This document shows, piece after piece, positions 20,526 through 29,574 of a DNA stretch of 64,000 nucleotides. Within the stretch, counting starts at the first letter, position 1, and each line of letters starts with the position of its first letter. The notes under the pieces were generated by a model. It had not been told where the DNA came from, ran no database searches, and saw only the letters and a list, made by a program, of their open reading frames with translations. Both the position numbers and the translations under genes were made by a program. This stretch comes from Bradyrhizobium sp. OK095 (lineage in GTDB: Bacteria > Pseudomonadota > Alphaproteobacteria > Rhizobiales > Xanthobacteraceae), in NCBI RefSeq assembly GCF_900109945.1, contig NZ_FOBX01000007.1:248001-312000 (forward strand), in the 5' to 3' direction.

Positions 20526-21714
20526 GACGACAGGGATGGAAATGCCGGAGCAACCGAGAAGTCGGCGGCAGACGCGCGCTGCCATTTTGACTCATCTGCT
20601 CCAGTCGGGCGGCTCGTTCCGGCCGCCGCTGGCCAAGGCCGTGCGCCTGTCCGAGGCGAGCCTGTCGCGCATCCTGTTTGATCTTAAGGCCGAAGGTCTG
20701 ATCGAGGAAGTGCGGCGCCCTGCCCCTTACGTAGGCGGACCGACTGGTCTCGTCTCGCTCGATGGCACCGTAGCGCTTGCGGCCCTCGAGCTGAACAGCC
20801 AGTGGCTCAGCGTCGGCGTTGGCAGCCTGTCTGGTGAACTGCATTACACCGAACGTGTGCCGCTGCCGAAGAAGCCGACCGTCGAGACCGTCGGCCGTGC
20901 GTTTAGCGAAGCGATGACCTTGCTGCGCGACAGGACGCGGCGGCGCCGCATCACGCTGGCGCAGATCGGCATCACCATTCCGGGCCTCGGCCGGTTGAGC
21001 GAGTTTGGCAATCCGATCATTCCCTGCGATGTCGGACGTATCAGCGACATGCTCGGCGAGATGTTTGCGGGCGTGCCGGTCGAGTTCACCAACTCAGTGG
21101 TGGCGCATGCCATCTTTCACCGTTGCCGCACGGAAAATTATCCATTCAACGGCGCGCATCTGTTCGTCTTTGTCGGCCAGGGCGTCGCGGGCGCCTGGAT
21201 GGACGATCCGATCGAGGACGAGGCGCTCCAGCCGGTCGAGCTCGGACACATGGTGTTCGGCACCGACGGACCACGGTGCCGCTGTGGCCATCATGGCTGC
21301 GTCGAAGCCTATACGTCGCTTCCAGCGCTCGCTGAGCTACTCGGCGTGTCCGAACAGGAGCTGCTCCAGCTTGGCAGCGATTGGGCGACCGCGATCCCAA
21401 TCACCTCGCGCGTGCGGCAGGAGCTGCGGCATCGCCTGTATCGCCTTGGCCTCGCGATCGGCAACACGCTGAACGTCAAGCCCAGTCACGGCGTCGCGAT
21501 CAGCGGCTGGCCATCGCTGCTTGCGGAAGACGATCGGAAGGCGCTCGTCGACGGCGTCGATGCCAGCCTGCTCGGTGGCCGCAAGCATGCGCAAGTGTCG
21601 CTCGCTTTCGTGCCGCCGTCGAACGGCAATGATCCGCAGGCCGCGCTGGCGTTCGCCGCATTCTGCCTTGCCAGCCGCGGCGGAATGCCCGCCGCATCGA
21701 CGGAGGCCGCCTGA
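20524..21714 (+). CDS. ROK-family transcriptional regulator
   Basis: A 396-residue regulator with an N-terminal winged helix (AILTHLLQSGGSFRPPLAKA, SEASLSRILFDLKAEGLIEE) and a sugar-kinase-like ROK domain. The ROK zinc motif is CRCGHHGCVEAYTS, complete with its three cysteines. The kinase-type catalytic DxG is not evident, as expected for a repressor. It lies 58 bases upstream of a sugar ABC transporter operon on the same strand, so it most likely senses the transported sugar or its phosphate. The first ATG sits inside the palindromic operator; the ATGs at 20536 and 20542 would also give an intact protein, and the latter has AGGG upstream. Confidence 0.9.
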   Translation: MTTGMEMPEQPRSRRQTRAAILTHLLQSGGSFRPPLAKAVRLSEASLSRILFDLKAEGLIEEVRRPAPYVGGPTGLVSLDGTVALAALELNSQWLSVGVGSLSGELHYTERVPLPKKPTVETVGRAFSEAMTLLRDRTRRRRITLAQIGITIPGLGRLSEFGNPIIPCDVGRISDMLGEMFAGVPVEFTNSVVAHAIFHRCRTENYPFNGAHLFVFVGQGVAGAWMDDPIEDEALQPVELGHMVFGTDGPRCRCGHHGCVEAYTSLPALAELLGVSEQELLQLGSDWATAIPITSRVRQELRHRLYRLGLAIGNTLNVKPSHGVAISGWPSLLAEDDRKALVDGVDASLLGGRKHAQVSLAFVPPSNGNDPQAALAFAAFCLASRGGMPAASTEAA

Positions 21715-21772
21715 CATGCGCTGAGCCGCGCGGCCTCAATACGCAAAAAAGTTCACACCGGGAGGAACTGCC

Positions 21773-23059
21773 ATGCCGATCACAACAACAAGGCGTCGTC
21801 TGCTCGCTGGATCCGCAGCTGCGCTCGCGCTGCCGGCCTTTGCCCGCGCGCAAGGTGCGCCCAAGCCGCGCCTGACCGCGATCTCGCAATGGTCCGCAGG
21901 CAGCGATGGGGCGGCCATCACCGCGCTCGGCAAGAAATTCGAGGAGAAGGGCGGGACATGGCAGCACTCGCCCGTCCCCGGCTTCACCACCGAGATGATG
22001 AACAAGCTGCGTGCCCAGATCATCGCAGGCGATCCGCCGGCCTGTTCGCAGCTCAAGGGACCCGAGATTGCGGCCTGGTCGAAGATTGCCCCGACCGTCG
22101 ATCTTGACGCCGTTGTCGCTGCCGCCGGTTACGAAAAGGTCGTCGCGCCGGATCTTGCAAAGTTGCACAAGCCGGGCGGCAAGTGGATTGCGCTGCCGTT
22201 GCAGATCTACAGCACCAACATGCTGTTCCTCTCCAAACGCGCGATGGACAAGGCCAAGGCCGATAAGATCCCCGTCACCTGGGCCGAGTTCAACGATCTC
22301 GCCGAGAAGATGAAGGCGGGCGGCGTGACCTATCCCATCGCCAACGGCGGCACCCGCGCCGACGACGGACAGAAATTCGAGGCCTCGCTCGCCGGCATCA
22401 GTCCCACGGCATACCGCGCAGCCATCATGAATCTCGATAAAAAGGCCCTGGAGGGTCCCGAGATCAAGGCCGCCTTCGTACAGATGCGCAAGATCACTGA
22501 ATGGATGGACCCCAATGTCGGCGCCCAACCCTATGCCACCAATTTGAAGCGTTTCGTCGACGGCGACATGGGCATGATGATCATGGGCGGGTGGGCACAG
22601 GGCGTGTTGCGCAACGCCGGCTTCAAGCTCGACGACTTCGTCATCGCGCCAGGCCCCAGCGACAACACCAAGCCGGTGTTCCTGCTGAATGCCGATGCCT
22701 TCATCTTCTGGCAGCGCAAGGAGGCCGATCTGCAGGCCGGTCAGGCCCTGATGGCCCAGCTCGTCATGGATCCGGCGATCCAGACCATGTATTCGCAGAT
22801 CACGGGGTCGATCCCCGTGCGCACCGATGTCGATCTGTCCGGTGAAGGCTGGTCGGACGGTCAACGGCGAACCGCCGCCGCACTCAAGGATGCTGTCGCC
22901 AGCAATCAGGCCGTTCTGAGCCTCGCGCACAACATGGCGCAGGAAAACGGTCTGACCGCAGCGATGATCGACGTATTCACCGAGTACGCGAAGAACAAGA
23001 CGATCAAGCCGGAGCAAGCGGTCACCCGCCTCGCCGAGGCCGTCGAGGGCTCGCGTTGA
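21773..23059 (+). CDS. Sugar ABC transporter substrate-binding protein
   Basis: A 428-residue periplasmic binding protein of family 1. The signal peptide has a twin-arginine form (TTRRRLLAGSAAALALPAFA), suggesting Tat export. The body (ITALGKKFEEKGGTWQHSPV, KLRAQIIAGDPPACSQLKG, MGMMIMGGWAQGVL) resembles glucose/mannose binding proteins of the GtsA type by memory. Ligand not proven. The start has GGGAGGA. Its stop overlaps the start of the first permease. Confidence 0.9.
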   Translation: MPITTTRRRLLAGSAAALALPAFARAQGAPKPRLTAISQWSAGSDGAAITALGKKFEEKGGTWQHSPVPGFTTEMMNKLRAQIIAGDPPACSQLKGPEIAAWSKIAPTVDLDAVVAAAGYEKVVAPDLAKLHKPGGKWIALPLQIYSTNMLFLSKRAMDKAKADKIPVTWAEFNDLAEKMKAGGVTYPIANGGTRADDGQKFEASLAGISPTAYRAAIMNLDKKALEGPEIKAAFVQMRKITEWMDPNVGAQPYATNLKRFVDGDMGMMIMGGWAQGVLRNAGFKLDDFVIAPGPSDNTKPVFLLNADAFIFWQRKEADLQAGQALMAQLVMDPAIQTMYSQITGSIPVRTDVDLSGEGWSDGQRRTAAALKDAVASNQAVLSLAHNMAQENGLTAAMIDVFTEYAKNKTIKPEQAVTRLAEAVEGSR

Positions 23060-23976
23060 GCAACGCCGTCTCGACAGCAACGCGGCCGGCGACCTCTGAC
23101 ATGGTGCGCCGGCTGCCCGAATATTTGATGATCTGGGTGCCGCTGCTGCTGTCCGCAGCGCACCTTATCTCGTTTTCGATTTGGACGATCTGGATCTCGT
23201 TCACGCCATCCACCCTCATTCCGGTCTCCGGCTGGGTGGGCCTGCGCAACTACACCTCAGTCCTGGCGTCGCGGAACTGGCAGATCGCGTTCGACAATCT
23301 GTTGCTATTCGGCAGCGCTTTCGTGCTGCTCAGTTTGATCACCGGCCTGCTGCTCGCGATCTTGCTCGATCAGCGCATTCGCGGCGAGAACGTGCTGCGT
23401 TCCATCTTCCTGTACCCGCTGGCGGTGTCGTTCGTCGTCACCGGCACGGTCTGGAGTTGGCTGCTCAATCCCGGTATCGGGATCGAGAAGCTCGCCCATG
23501 ATCTCGGCTGGGCCTCCTTCCACTTCGACTGGCTGGTCAACCGCGATATGGCGATCTGGACGATCGTCATCGCTGCGATCTGGCAATCCTCGGGCTTCGC
23601 CATGGCGCTGTTCCTGGCCGGCCTGCGCTCCGTCGACGCCGACATCATCAAGGCCGCGCAGATCGACGGTGCCGGACCGATCCGAACCTATTGGCGCGTC
23701 ATTCTGCCGACGCTGTGGCCGATCACCATCACCGTCGTCGTCATCCAGCTGCAATTTGCGATTTCGGCCTTCGACCTCGTCCGCGCGCTCACCAATGGCG
23801 GACCAGGAATTGCGACCCAGCTGCCGGCCCTTGTCGTCTACGACCTCATGTTCCAACGCAGCCAGCTCGGCCGGGGTGCGGCGGCGGCGGTGCTGATGTT
23901 GCTCATCCTTCTCGCGGTGCTGCTGCCCTATGCAGCGTGGCGCTATGTCCAGCGACGGCAGGCCACCCATGCGTGA
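23056..23976 (+). CDS. Sugar ABC transporter permease 1
   Basis: A 306-residue inner-membrane permease of the MalF/UgpA type with six or more helices. The EAA loop that docks on the ATPase is AAQIDGAGPIRTYWRVILPT. The TTG start at 23056 overlaps the TGA of the binding-protein gene (TTGA), pointing to translational coupling; an ATG at 23101 is an alternative that would remove 15 mostly polar residues. Part of the operon 21773-26710. Confidence 0.9.
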   Translation: MSNAVSTATRPATSDMVRRLPEYLMIWVPLLLSAAHLISFSIWTIWISFTPSTLIPVSGWVGLRNYTSVLASRNWQIAFDNLLLFGSAFVLLSLITGLLLAILLDQRIRGENVLRSIFLYPLAVSFVVTGTVWSWLLNPGIGIEKLAHDLGWASFHFDWLVNRDMAIWTIVIAAIWQSSGFAMALFLAGLRSVDADIIKAAQIDGAGPIRTYWRVILPTLWPITITVVVIQLQFAISAFDLVRALTNGGPGIATQLPALVVYDLMFQRSQLGRGAAAAVLMLLILLAVLLPYAAWRYVQRRQATHA

Positions 23977-24826
23977 CCGAGCCTTCGCGCCGAGTCGGAT
24001 TTTGATCTATCTCGTCGTGACATTGTTCGCGGCCGCCTATCTCGCGCCGCTGGTTGTCGTCGTTCTGAACTCGCTCCGGACCAATGAGGAGATCGCACAG
24101 GGGTCGATGATCGGCTGGCCGAAACATTTGGCCTGGGGCAATTACGCCTTGGCCTGGAGCGGTTTCTGCGTCGCCGAGACCTGCGCCGGCATCCGCCCGT
24201 ACATGCTGAACTCCGCGCTCATCACGATTCCCGCGACCATTTTCTCCACCCTGCTCGGCGCTATCGCCGGTTACGCCGTGTCGCTCTGGCGTTTTCGCGG
24301 CGATAACTGGATCTACGGAATCGTCACCCTCGGCCTCTTCCTTCCCCAGCAGATGCGCCTGCTGCCCTGGACCTTCGTGCTGCGGGACATCGGGCTCATC
24401 AACACGCTCTCGGGTCTCGTGCTGATTCACACGATCCAGGGGCTCTCCTTCACCGTGCTGTTCTGCCGGAACTATTATGTCGCCATTCCCCACGAACTGA
24501 TCAGCGCCGCGCGGATCGATGGCGCCGGGTTCTTTCGTATCTTCTGGCGCATCATTCTGCCGCTCTCGTCGCCGATCCTGATCGTCACCGTGATCTGGCA
24601 GTTCACTCATATCTGGAACGAGTTCCTCTACGGCGTGACATTCACGACCGGCCAGCAGCAACCCGTCACGGCCGCTCTCATCGCGCTGTCGGCGGCCATC
24701 GCGGATATCCCGCAGCATGGCGTGCAGAGCGCGGCGGTGATCATCGCAGCGCTGCCGACTTTGCTGATCTATCTCCTCGGCGGCAGATATTTTGTACGCG
24801 GCCTCACTGCCGGGGCTGTGAAATGA
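23969..24826 (+). CDS. Sugar ABC transporter permease 2
   Basis: A 285-residue MalG/UgpE-type permease. The EAA loop is SAARIDGAGFFRIFWRIILP, and the helices LIYLVVTLFAAAYLAPLVVV and PTLLIYLLGGRYFVRGLTAG bracket the protein. The ATG at 23969 overlaps the end of permease 1 by 8 bases. A longer reading that starts at 23930 would run further into the upstream gene and is unsupported. Confidence 0.9.
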   Translation: MRDRAFAPSRILIYLVVTLFAAAYLAPLVVVVLNSLRTNEEIAQGSMIGWPKHLAWGNYALAWSGFCVAETCAGIRPYMLNSALITIPATIFSTLLGAIAGYAVSLWRFRGDNWIYGIVTLGLFLPQQMRLLPWTFVLRDIGLINTLSGLVLIHTIQGLSFTVLFCRNYYVAIPHELISAARIDGAGFFRIFWRIILPLSSPILIVTVIWQFTHIWNEFLYGVTFTTGQQQPVTAALIALSAAIADIPQHGVQSAAVIIAALPTLLIYLLGGRYFVRGLTAGAVK

Positions 24827-24836
24827 TGGATTTGTC

Positions 24837-25946
24837 ATGGCAGCACTGAGCATCCGCGCCCTGTCGAAGCGCTACGCCAATCTGGAGGTGCTGAAGGGCA
24901 TCGATCTCGACATCGAGAGCGGCGAGTTCACCGTGCTGGTCGGCCCGTCCGGCTGCGGCAAGTCCACGCTGCTCAACATCATCGCCGGGCTCGATCGTGC
25001 GAGCGATGGCACGATCGAGATCGGCGGCCGCGTCGTCAACGACGTCCCGCCCAAGGATCGCGACATCGCCATGGTGTTCCAGTCCTATGCGCTCTATCCG
25101 TCGATGACGGTGCGGCAAAACATCACCTTCGGTATGGAATGCCGCCACGTCCCGAAAGCGGAGCAGGAAAAAGCGCTGGCGAATGTGGCCAGGCTGCTCC
25201 AGATCGAGCCCTTGCTCGGCCGCAAGCCGTCGCAACTCTCCGGCGGCCAGCGCCAGCGCGTGGCGATGGGCCGGGCGCTGGTGCGCGATCCCCTGCTTTT
25301 CCTGTTCGACGAGCCGCTCTCCAATCTCGACGCAAAGCTGCGCGTCGAGATGCGGATGGAGATCAAGCGGCTGCACCAGCGCATCGGCGCCACCATCGTC
25401 TATGTCACGCATGACCAGATCGAGGCGATGACGATGGCAACCCGCATCGCCGTGATGCATCGCGGCGTGGTGCAGCAATTCGCCGACCCCGACACCGTCT
25501 ACCGCTATCCGGCCAACCTCTTCGTCGCCCGCTTCATGGGCTCGCCACCGATGAACACGATGCCGGCGCGGCTCGAGGCCGATGCGGATGGGCCGGTGGT
25601 CGTGATCGGCGCCGGGCGGCCGGACGAAGTTCGTCTGCGGCTCCGGGGGTATGATTCGGCGGCTCCCTATGTCGGTCGCGAGGTGGTGTTCGGCATCAGG
25701 CCGGAATGCATCGCCGAGGGCGACCGCGTGTTCTGCGGCGAGGCGCCCATCATCGTCAATGCACCGGTGGAGATGGTCGAGCCCACCGGGGCCGAGACTA
25801 TCGTCCTGCTGCGGCTCGGCGGCGAAGCGGCGCTTGCGCGCATCTCGCCGGACATCCGCCCTACGCCGGGCTCCGTGGCGCCCTTCGCGCTCGACACCCG
25901 CCGCCTTTGCCTGTTCGACCCCGAGACGGAGCGACTGATCGCATGA
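24837..25946 (+). CDS. Sugar ABC transporter ATP-binding protein (UgpC/MsmK type)
   Basis: A 369-residue ATPase that energises the two permeases. Walker A is GPSGCGKST, the Q-loop lies in MVFQSYALYP, the signature is LSGGQRQRVAMGRALVRDP, Walker B is LFLFDEPLSNLDAKLR, and the switch histidine is in YVTHDQIEAMTMA. The region after residue ~240 (GSPPMNTMPARLEADADGPV) is the TOBE/OB regulatory domain of the carbohydrate subfamily. Its stop overlaps the next ATG (ATGA). Confidence 0.93.
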   Translation: MAALSIRALSKRYANLEVLKGIDLDIESGEFTVLVGPSGCGKSTLLNIIAGLDRASDGTIEIGGRVVNDVPPKDRDIAMVFQSYALYPSMTVRQNITFGMECRHVPKAEQEKALANVARLLQIEPLLGRKPSQLSGGQRQRVAMGRALVRDPLLFLFDEPLSNLDAKLRVEMRMEIKRLHQRIGATIVYVTHDQIEAMTMATRIAVMHRGVVQQFADPDTVYRYPANLFVARFMGSPPMNTMPARLEADADGPVVVIGAGRPDEVRLRLRGYDSAAPYVGREVVFGIRPECIAEGDRVFCGEAPIIVNAPVEMVEPTGAETIVLLRLGGEAALARISPDIRPTPGSVAPFALDTRRLCLFDPETERLIA

Positions 25947-26710
25947 CCCAGACGAGCTATGCCGGCCTCGCCGACCGCGTGGTGCTGATTACCGGTGGTG
26001 CCAGCGGCATCGGCGCCGCCTTCGTGCGCGCCTTTGCAGGCCAAGGCGCCCGCGTCGCCTTCCTCGATATCGACGAAACGGCAGGCAGCGCGCTGGCCGC
26101 AGAGGTGGCAGCGGCGTCGCGCGCCGCGCCGCTGTTCGTGCCCTGCGATCTCCTCGACATCGATTCCTTGCGCGCCGCGATGGCGCAGGTCCACCGAACG
26201 CTCGGCGATGTCGCGGTTCTCGTCAACAACGCCGCCAACGACCAGCGCCAGGTGTTGGCCGATGTGACGCCAGCCGAATTCGACTGGACGATCGGCGTCA
26301 ATTTCAAGCACGTCTTCTTCGCCGCCCAGGCGATCGTGCCGCAGATGCAGGCGCGCGGCGGCGGCTCGATCATCAACATGTCGTCGATCGCATGGATGCG
26401 CGGCGCGCCGGCACTGCCGGTCTATGCTGCGGCGAAAGCCGCGATCGTCGGCTTCACCAACTCGCTGGCCCGATCGGTCGGCCCCGACCGCATCCGCGTC
26501 AACGCGATCGCGCCGGGCATGGTGATCACCGAGCGGCAGCGCCGGCTCTGGTATCCGAACGAGCAGACCATCGCCGAGCTGCGCACGCGCCAGGCCATTC
26601 CCGATGCGGTGACCCCCGAGGACATCGCACGGATGGCGCTGTTTCTCGCATCCGACGAAAGCCAGCGCATCACCAGCCAGTGCTTCCGGGTCGATGGCGG
26701 CTTGGCTTAG
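25943..26710 (+). CDS. Short-chain dehydrogenase, probable sugar dehydrogenase
   Basis: A 255-residue NAD(P)-dependent oxidoreductase. The cofactor motif is TGGASGIG with an acidic residue after beta-2 (FLDIDE) that favours NAD over NADP; the NNAG position reads NNAAN; the catalytic serine is in NMSSIAW and the YxxxK motif is YAAAK. The C-terminal VDGG is present. Translationally coupled to the ABC ATPase, so it probably oxidises the imported sugar or polyol (inference). Its TAG overlaps the lpxB stop on the other strand (TTAG), so no terminator can lie between them. Confidence 0.9.
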   Translation: MTQTSYAGLADRVVLITGGASGIGAAFVRAFAGQGARVAFLDIDETAGSALAAEVAAASRAAPLFVPCDLLDIDSLRAAMAQVHRTLGDVAVLVNNAANDQRQVLADVTPAEFDWTIGVNFKHVFFAAQAIVPQMQARGGGSIINMSSIAWMRGAPALPVYAAAKAAIVGFTNSLARSVGPDRIRVNAIAPGMVITERQRRLWYPNEQTIAELRTRQAIPDAVTPEDIARMALFLASDESQRITSQCFRVDGGLA

Positions 26711-27885
26711 CTCCGCCGCCCCTTCCGCATCGTCGCGAGCACAACGTCTGCGGCGAGCACGCTCGGCGGCTTGTTGCCGGTCGACATGATGGTGTCGAGC
26801 CTGGCGAACGCCTCGACCTGCCGCTTCCGCAGCGGCGTGTCCGTCAGCACCTCCGCCAGCGCCGGCGCGAGCTTTTCCGGCGTGCAGTCCTCCTGCAAAT
26901 ACTCCGGAATGACGTCCTCACCGATCACGAGATTGGCGAGGATCACCGAGGAGACGCGAACCGCGCGGCGCAGGATGAAGGCTTCGATTGCACCAACGCG
27001 ATAGGCCGTCACCATCGGAATGCCCGACAGCGCCAGCTCCAGCGTCACGGTGCCGGATTTAGCCAGTGCGGCATGCGCGATGCGGAAGATTGCACGCTTC
27101 TCGCTCTCGCCGACCACGATCCGCGGCTTGACCGGCCAGCTCGCGATCCCTTCGCGTACGGTGGCTTCGAGATGCGGCATGGTCGGCAGCATCAATTCGA
27201 ACGCGTGGCCTTCGGCCTGGAGCCGGCCGAGCGTCGCACCAAACAGCTCGAGATGATGCCGGATCTCGCTACGGCGGCTGCCGGGCAGCACCAGCAGCAC
27301 CGGCGGCTCCGCGTCGCGTCGCGCCTGCTCTTCCGCACTCGGCCGCAGCGAGGACAATTGCTCGATCAAGGGATGACCGACATAGCTGCAAGGCGGGCCG
27401 CCGAGCTTGCGATATTCCTCCGGCTCGAACGGCAGCAGGCCGAGCACGTGATCGACATAGCCAAGCATGGTCCGCGCCCGTCCCGGCCGCCAGGCCCAGA
27501 GCTGCGGCGAGACATAGTCGATAACAGGGATCGCGGGATTCTTCGCGCGCACGCGGCGGGCAACGCGGTGGGTGAAATCGGGACTGTCGATGATGACGAG
27601 CGCGTCAGGCGCGGCCTCCAGCACGGCGTCCACGGTCTGGCGGATCAGCCGCAGGATTTTTGGCAATTGCTGCACCACCGCCGCGAAACCGACGATCGAC
27701 AGCTCCTCGATCGGAAACAACGTCTCCAGCCCTTCGCGCGCCATGGTGCGGCCGCCGACGCCGACGAACTGCACGCCGTCGCCGAGGCGCTGGCGCAGCA
27801 CCTTCATCAGCGCGCTGCCGAGCCGGTCGCCGGATTCCTCCGTGGCGATCAGGAAGATCTTTCGCTTGGGATCGCGGGTCTGCAT
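26707..27885 (-). CDS. lpxB: Lipid-A-disaccharide synthase
   Basis: A 392-residue GT-B glycosyltransferase that joins UDP-2,3-diacylglucosamine to lipid X, giving the lipid A disaccharide at the inner membrane. Signatures: IATEESGDRLGSALMKVL, the VIDYVSPQLWAWRPGRA block, YVGHPLIEQ, LLVLPGSRRSEI and AALAKSGTVTLELAL. The ATG at 27885 overlaps the lpxI stop by one base (TGATG); an open frame continues upstream but only through lpxI in another frame. It is the last gene of the lpxA-lpxI-lpxB unit. Confidence 0.95.
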   Translation of the reverse strand: MQTRDPKRKIFLIATEESGDRLGSALMKVLRQRLGDGVQFVGVGGRTMAREGLETLFPIEELSIVGFAAVVQQLPKILRLIRQTVDAVLEAAPDALVIIDSPDFTHRVARRVRAKNPAIPVIDYVSPQLWAWRPGRARTMLGYVDHVLGLLPFEPEEYRKLGGPPCSYVGHPLIEQLSSLRPSAEEQARRDAEPPVLLVLPGSRRSEIRHHLELFGATLGRLQAEGHAFELMLPTMPHLEATVREGIASWPVKPRIVVGESEKRAIFRIAHAALAKSGTVTLELALSGIPMVTAYRVGAIEAFILRRAVRVSSVILANLVIGEDVIPEYLQEDCTPEKLAPALAEVLTDTPLRKRQVEAFARLDTIMSTGNKPPSVLAADVVLATMRKGRRS

Positions 27886-28766
27886 CACGCCGGCAAGCCG
27901 ATGATGAAGAGATATTTCGTATCGGCCACCGCGATCATCGCCTGCGGCTCGGCGGCAATGGTGTTGCCGGCGATGACGGCGATGCCGGCAAGGCCGGCCT
28001 TGGCGACGCCCTCGATGGTGCGCGGGCCGATCGTCGGCAGGTCGAAGCGCAAATCCTGCCCGCTCTTCGGCACCTTCACCAGCACCCCCCGTCCCGTCGC
28101 GGCGCGGATGCGGCCCTCCTCGCGCAGGCGTGCCACGCGCGCGAGCAGCGCGTCGGTGCCCTCGATATCCTCGACCGCCACCACATGGCCGTCGATCACC
28201 ACCACAGCCTGGCCGACGTCGAACGGACTGAGCGCGGTCAGCACCGCGCGTCCGCGCTCGATGTCCGTTTTGCCGTTGTCGCTCGGCCAGGCGCGACTGA
28301 TGCAGCCCTCGGGCATCAGCAGATCGGGCGCGACATCCTTGATGCCGACCATGCGAAAGCCGCCTTGCTCGAGAATGCGCCCGACACCGGACAGCAGATG
28401 ATCGTCGCCTCCGCGGAAGGCGCGGATGACTGTGCCGAGCAGCCGCAACGTCGTGAAATCGAACCGGACCTCCGTCAGCGAGGGCCGTACCAGCGTGCCG
28501 ATGAAGATCAGGTCGCGGCAGCCCTCCTCGCGAAACAGCCGCATCGCACGGCCGAGCTGGCCGACCGAGATCCAGCGATGCCGGAATTTCTCCACCAGTG
28601 CCGGATCGCAGGCACCCCGGAGGGGAAACAGCACCGGGGTAATGCCACGCGCGGCGAGCGAGTCGGCGACCGCGAACGGCATTGCGCCGCCGCCCGCAAC
28701 CACGCCGACCGGCGATGAAATCTCCGCTGCCGCCGATGTCATGTCCGCGGCCATTCCGGAAATCAC
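27885..28766 (-). CDS. lpxI: UDP-2,3-diacylglucosamine pyrophosphatase LpxI (DUF1009)
   Basis: A 293-residue protein that hydrolyses UDP-2,3-diacylglucosamine to lipid X, the role LpxH plays in enterobacteria. The DUF1009 pattern is visible: PVGVVAGGGAMPFAVADS, GDDHLLSGVGRILEQGGF, KTDIERGRAVLTAL, and the C-terminal catalytic block PTIGPRTIEGVAKAGLAGIA. Placement between lpxA and lpxB is the usual alphaproteobacterial arrangement. The start is uncertain: GTG 28766 overlaps the lpxA stop (GTGA); ATGs at 28754 and 28742 are also possible and would trim 4 or 8 residues. Confidence 0.92.
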   Translation of the reverse strand: MISGMAADMTSAAAEISSPVGVVAGGGAMPFAVADSLAARGITPVLFPLRGACDPALVEKFRHRWISVGQLGRAMRLFREEGCRDLIFIGTLVRPSLTEVRFDFTTLRLLGTVIRAFRGGDDHLLSGVGRILEQGGFRMVGIKDVAPDLLMPEGCISRAWPSDNGKTDIERGRAVLTALSPFDVGQAVVVIDGHVVAVEDIEGTDALLARVARLREEGRIRAATGRGVLVKVPKSGQDLRFDLPTIGPRTIEGVAKAGLAGIAVIAGNTIAAEPQAMIAVADTKYLFIIGLPA

Positions 28767-29557
28767 TTTGCGATGGCGGGAAGACAGAGCGGGCGATGCT
28801 TGCCCTTGCCGATGAAGTCGAGGATCTCGGCAATCGCGGGATCTTCGCCCGCGAGCGGCTGCGCCGCGGCGAGCCGTTCGGCAAACATACCGGGCCCGTG
28901 GAAGAGCTTTTGGTAGAACGCGCGCACGGTCGCGAGCCGCTGCTTGGTGAATTTGCGCCGCTTCATGCCGATGATGTTGAGGCCCTCGAGCGCGGCGTAC
29001 TGGCCGTTGACGAGGCCAAACGGAATGATGTCGTCGCGCACGCCGCAGACGCCGCCGACCATCACCTGCGGTCCGATCCGGGTGAACTGGTGCACCGCGG
29101 ACAGGCCGCCGATGAAGACGAAGTCGCCGATCTCGGCGTGACCGCCGAGTGTCGCCGACGTTGCGAAGATCACGTCATTGCCGACATGGCAGTCATGGCC
29201 GACATGGCTGCAGTTCATGAAATAACCGCGGTCTCCGACCGTGGTGATGCCGCCGCCGGCGACGGTACCGGCATTCATGGTGACGGATTCGCGGATGGTG
29301 CAGCCCGAGCCGATCTGGAGCTTCGTTAGCTCGCCCCGATAGCTGAGCGACTGCGGCGGGGTGCCGAGCGAAGCAAAGGGGTAGATGGTGCAATCGTCGC
29401 CAATGGCGGTCTGCGCCGTGATGTGCACATGACCGATCAGCTTGCAGTTTCTGCCGATCACGACGTGGGGACCGATGATGCAAAAGGGTCCGATCTCGGT
29501 GCCCTCGCCGATCACGGCGCCGTCCTCGACCCGTGCGGTGGGATCAATCTTGCTCAT
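28763..29557 (-). CDS. lpxA: UDP-N-acetylglucosamine acyltransferase
   Basis: A 264-residue left-handed beta-helix acyltransferase that performs the first step of lipid A synthesis. The hexapeptide repeats run from about residue 8 (ARVEDGAVIGEGTEIGPF) to about 185; the catalytic histidine is the second in SHVGHDCHVG; the C-terminal helical domain begins at LNIIGMKRRKFTKQ. The ATG at 29557 is preferred to the adjacent TTG. Unlike in many relatives, fabZ is not directly upstream: an opposite-strand gene intervenes, so lpxA-lpxI-lpxB needs its own promoter in 29558-29724. Confidence 0.95.
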   Translation of the reverse strand: MSKIDPTARVEDGAVIGEGTEIGPFCIIGPHVVIGRNCKLIGHVHITAQTAIGDDCTIYPFASLGTPPQSLSYRGELTKLQIGSGCTIRESVTMNAGTVAGGGITTVGDRGYFMNCSHVGHDCHVGNDVIFATSATLGGHAEIGDFVFIGGLSAVHQFTRIGPQVMVGGVCGVRDDIIPFGLVNGQYAALEGLNIIGMKRRKFTKQRLATVRAFYQKLFHGPGMFAERLAAAQPLAGEDPAIAEILDFIGKGKHRPLCLPAIAK

Positions 29558-29574
29558 CAAGCAATCTTACTCAT
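29557..29574 (-). other. Possible five-codon leader peptide coupled to lpxA
   Basis: On the minus strand an ATG at 29574 opens a five-codon frame (MSKIA) whose TGA overlaps the lpxA ATG by one base (TGATG). The sequence GATGAGTAAGATTG is a near copy of GATGAGCAAGATTG at the lpxA start, so the region looks like a small duplication of the start site. No clear ribosome binding site precedes it. Whether it is translated is unknown. Confidence 0.3.

Noticed and set aside
26392..28401. A 669-codon plus-strand frame across SDR, lpxB and lpxI.
   Set aside because: Crosses three well-supported genes and has low-complexity composition.
26707..28884. A 725-codon extension of lpxB upstream to 28884.
   Set aside because: The extra N-terminal part is lpxI read in another frame; LpxB similarity begins at the ATG at 27885.
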